From Spirochaetota bacterium (lineage in GTDB: Bacteria; Spirochaetota; Spirochaetia; Treponematales; UBA12059), in contig JAKQNL010000068.1 in NCBI GenBank assembly GCA_029565815.1, forward strand, positions 1 through 7,707: a stretch of DNA of 7,707 bases. Direction: 5' to 3'. Under the pieces are notes generated by a model. That model did not search any database. It was not told where the DNA came from and was given only the letters and a program-made list of their open reading frames with translations. Shown in pieces: positions 7,064-7,707 of this stretch. Every line of letters starts with the position of its first letter. Within the stretch, counting starts at the first letter, position 1. The position numbers were made by a program, and so were the translations under genes.

Positions 7064-7066
7064 TCG

Positions 7067-7103
7067 AAAAAAAAACAGGGCGCATGCTGGCTGCGCCCCG
7101 TTT
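7067..7103 (-). terminator. Strong intrinsic (Rho-independent) terminator after the hsp20 gene
   Basis: On the - strand the arm AAACGGGGCGCA (7103-7092) pairs with TGCGCCCTGTTT (7084-7073) over 12 positions, 11 Watson-Crick pairs and one G-U, with a 7-base loop GCCAGCA. Nine Ts (7075-7067) overlap and follow the 3' arm. It starts about 58 bases after the hsp20 stop codon, so it ends that transcript and separates it from the kinase operon, which therefore needs its own promoter in roughly 6973-7066 or relies on readthrough. No convincing -35/-10 pair is visible there. Confidence 0.88.
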
Positions 7104-7161
7104 GCCGTTCGTTCTATACTGCTAGCGGGCAGTTCTCATCCCATCTGCATTAGGAGCTTTC

Positions 7162-7701
7162 CTAGTTTCCTTCTTTGACGATTTCTACCTTAAACGCGCT
7201 GTTGGAATTTTCCACCGACGGAATGCTTACCGTAAGCACGCCGTTTTTAAGCACGGCCTTGGACGCAGCCTGGTCGTAGCGGCTGGCCGGGACCTGGTAT
7301 TCCCTGCGCTCGACGTTGTACAGGAAAAACGGTTTGTCCTTTCCGGCATCGGTGTACGCCTCGGACAGTTTGGCTTTAAGGACCATGGTGTCGCCTGCGA
7401 AGGTGAGCTGTATGCCGGATTCGTCGCACCCGGGCACAAGGAAACGGAACACGAGGCTTCCGTCCTCGGTGGTCTTGGAATCGAACAAGGGAAACAGTTT
7501 TAGGTTCATGTTCCAGTTCATGGACATGCCTTCCGGTTTGGAATCCTTGTCGCTGTGCTGGTATTCCTGGTTACATCCGGATGCTTTGCTGCTTTCTTCG
7601 TGCATCTGGCGCGAGAAATCGCGGGCAAACTGACGGAAGCCGTGCTTTAAGCCGCGGATAGCCTCGTCGATGGTTTCGTCATTGAAAAAATTGTCTAACA
7701 T
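7162..7701 (-). CDS. Hsp20/alpha-crystallin family small heat-shock protein
   Basis: This 179-residue protein is an ATP-independent holdase chaperone that should bind unfolding proteins in the cytoplasm as an oligomer. The alpha-crystallin domain spans about 72-161: FRFLVPGCDESGIQLTF for the first strands, YQVPASRYD in the middle, and the family signature LKNGVLTVSIP (151-161). A VEI motif at 172-174 fits the C-terminal IxI/V anchor that docks on neighbouring subunits. The N-terminal arm (1-71) is long for a bacterial member, charged and helical at first (1-35), then polar, with Met59 and Met61 as possible internal starts just before the domain. ATG 7701 lies six bases from the window edge, so no ribosome binding site is visible and the frame could extend further upstream. 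The stop is TAG 7164-7162; a strong terminator follows. Confidence 0.88.
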   Translation of the reverse strand: MLDNFFNDETIDEAIRGLKHGFRQFARDFSRQMHEESSKASGCNQEYQHSDKDSKPEGMSMNWNMNLKLFPLFDSKTTEDGSLVFRFLVPGCDESGIQLTFAGDTMVLKAKLSEAYTDAGKDKPFFLYNVERREYQVPASRYDQAASKAVLKNGVLTVSIPSVENSNSAFKVEIVKEGN

Positions 7702-7707
7702 AGATCG

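Noticed and set aside
7067..7075. Nine-A tract as a phase-variable homopolymer
   Set aside because: It is the U-tract of the terminator on the other strand and lies in no coding frame, so terminator function explains it.

Overview
The window is compact bacterial protein-coding sequence with no mobile element, CRISPR array, tRNA or rRNA that I can see, and no gene-free stretch as long as 300 bases. Base composition looks roughly balanced to slightly GC-rich by eye (not counted). The gene set would fit a spirochaete of the Treponema/Spirochaeta kind: a soluble TPR-GAF histidine kinase coupled to a receiver-GGDEF protein, plus KtrAB-type potassium uptake. This is an impression, not a placement, and another Gram-negative lineage is possible.

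Left half, + strand (1-3181): four genes lie head to tail with gaps of 11, 12 and 4 bases, so they are probably one transcript. They are the 3' end of the ribosome-associated ATPase ychF, a six-span membrane protein of unknown function, the potassium-translocating subunit ktrB, and its cytoplasmic RCK regulatory subunit ktrA. KtrA and KtrB should form a gated potassium uptake system. The membrane protein may belong to the same physiology, but nothing in it shows a function.

Right half, - strand (7701-3224, read right to left): an Hsp20 small heat-shock protein gene comes first and is closed by a strong intrinsic terminator at 7067-7103. After a leader of about 95 bases comes a two-gene signalling operon: a 782-residue cytoplasmic histidine kinase (TPR repeats, GAF, HisKA, HATPase) whose TAA stop overlaps the ATG of a 466-residue receiver-GAF-like-GGDEF response regulator. 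Both carry the full set of catalytic residues, so the likely flow is an internal signal, then phosphotransfer, then cyclic di-GMP synthesis, with a canonical RxxD product-inhibition site on the cyclase. The two halves converge at a 42-base gap containing a weak hairpin.

Most worth a second look: the uncharacterised membrane protein inside the potassium operon, the wholly cytoplasmic kinase-cyclase pair, the Gly-to-Asp change in the KtrA nucleotide-binding loop, and the odd translation start of the kinase. I see no clear case for an entirely new system.
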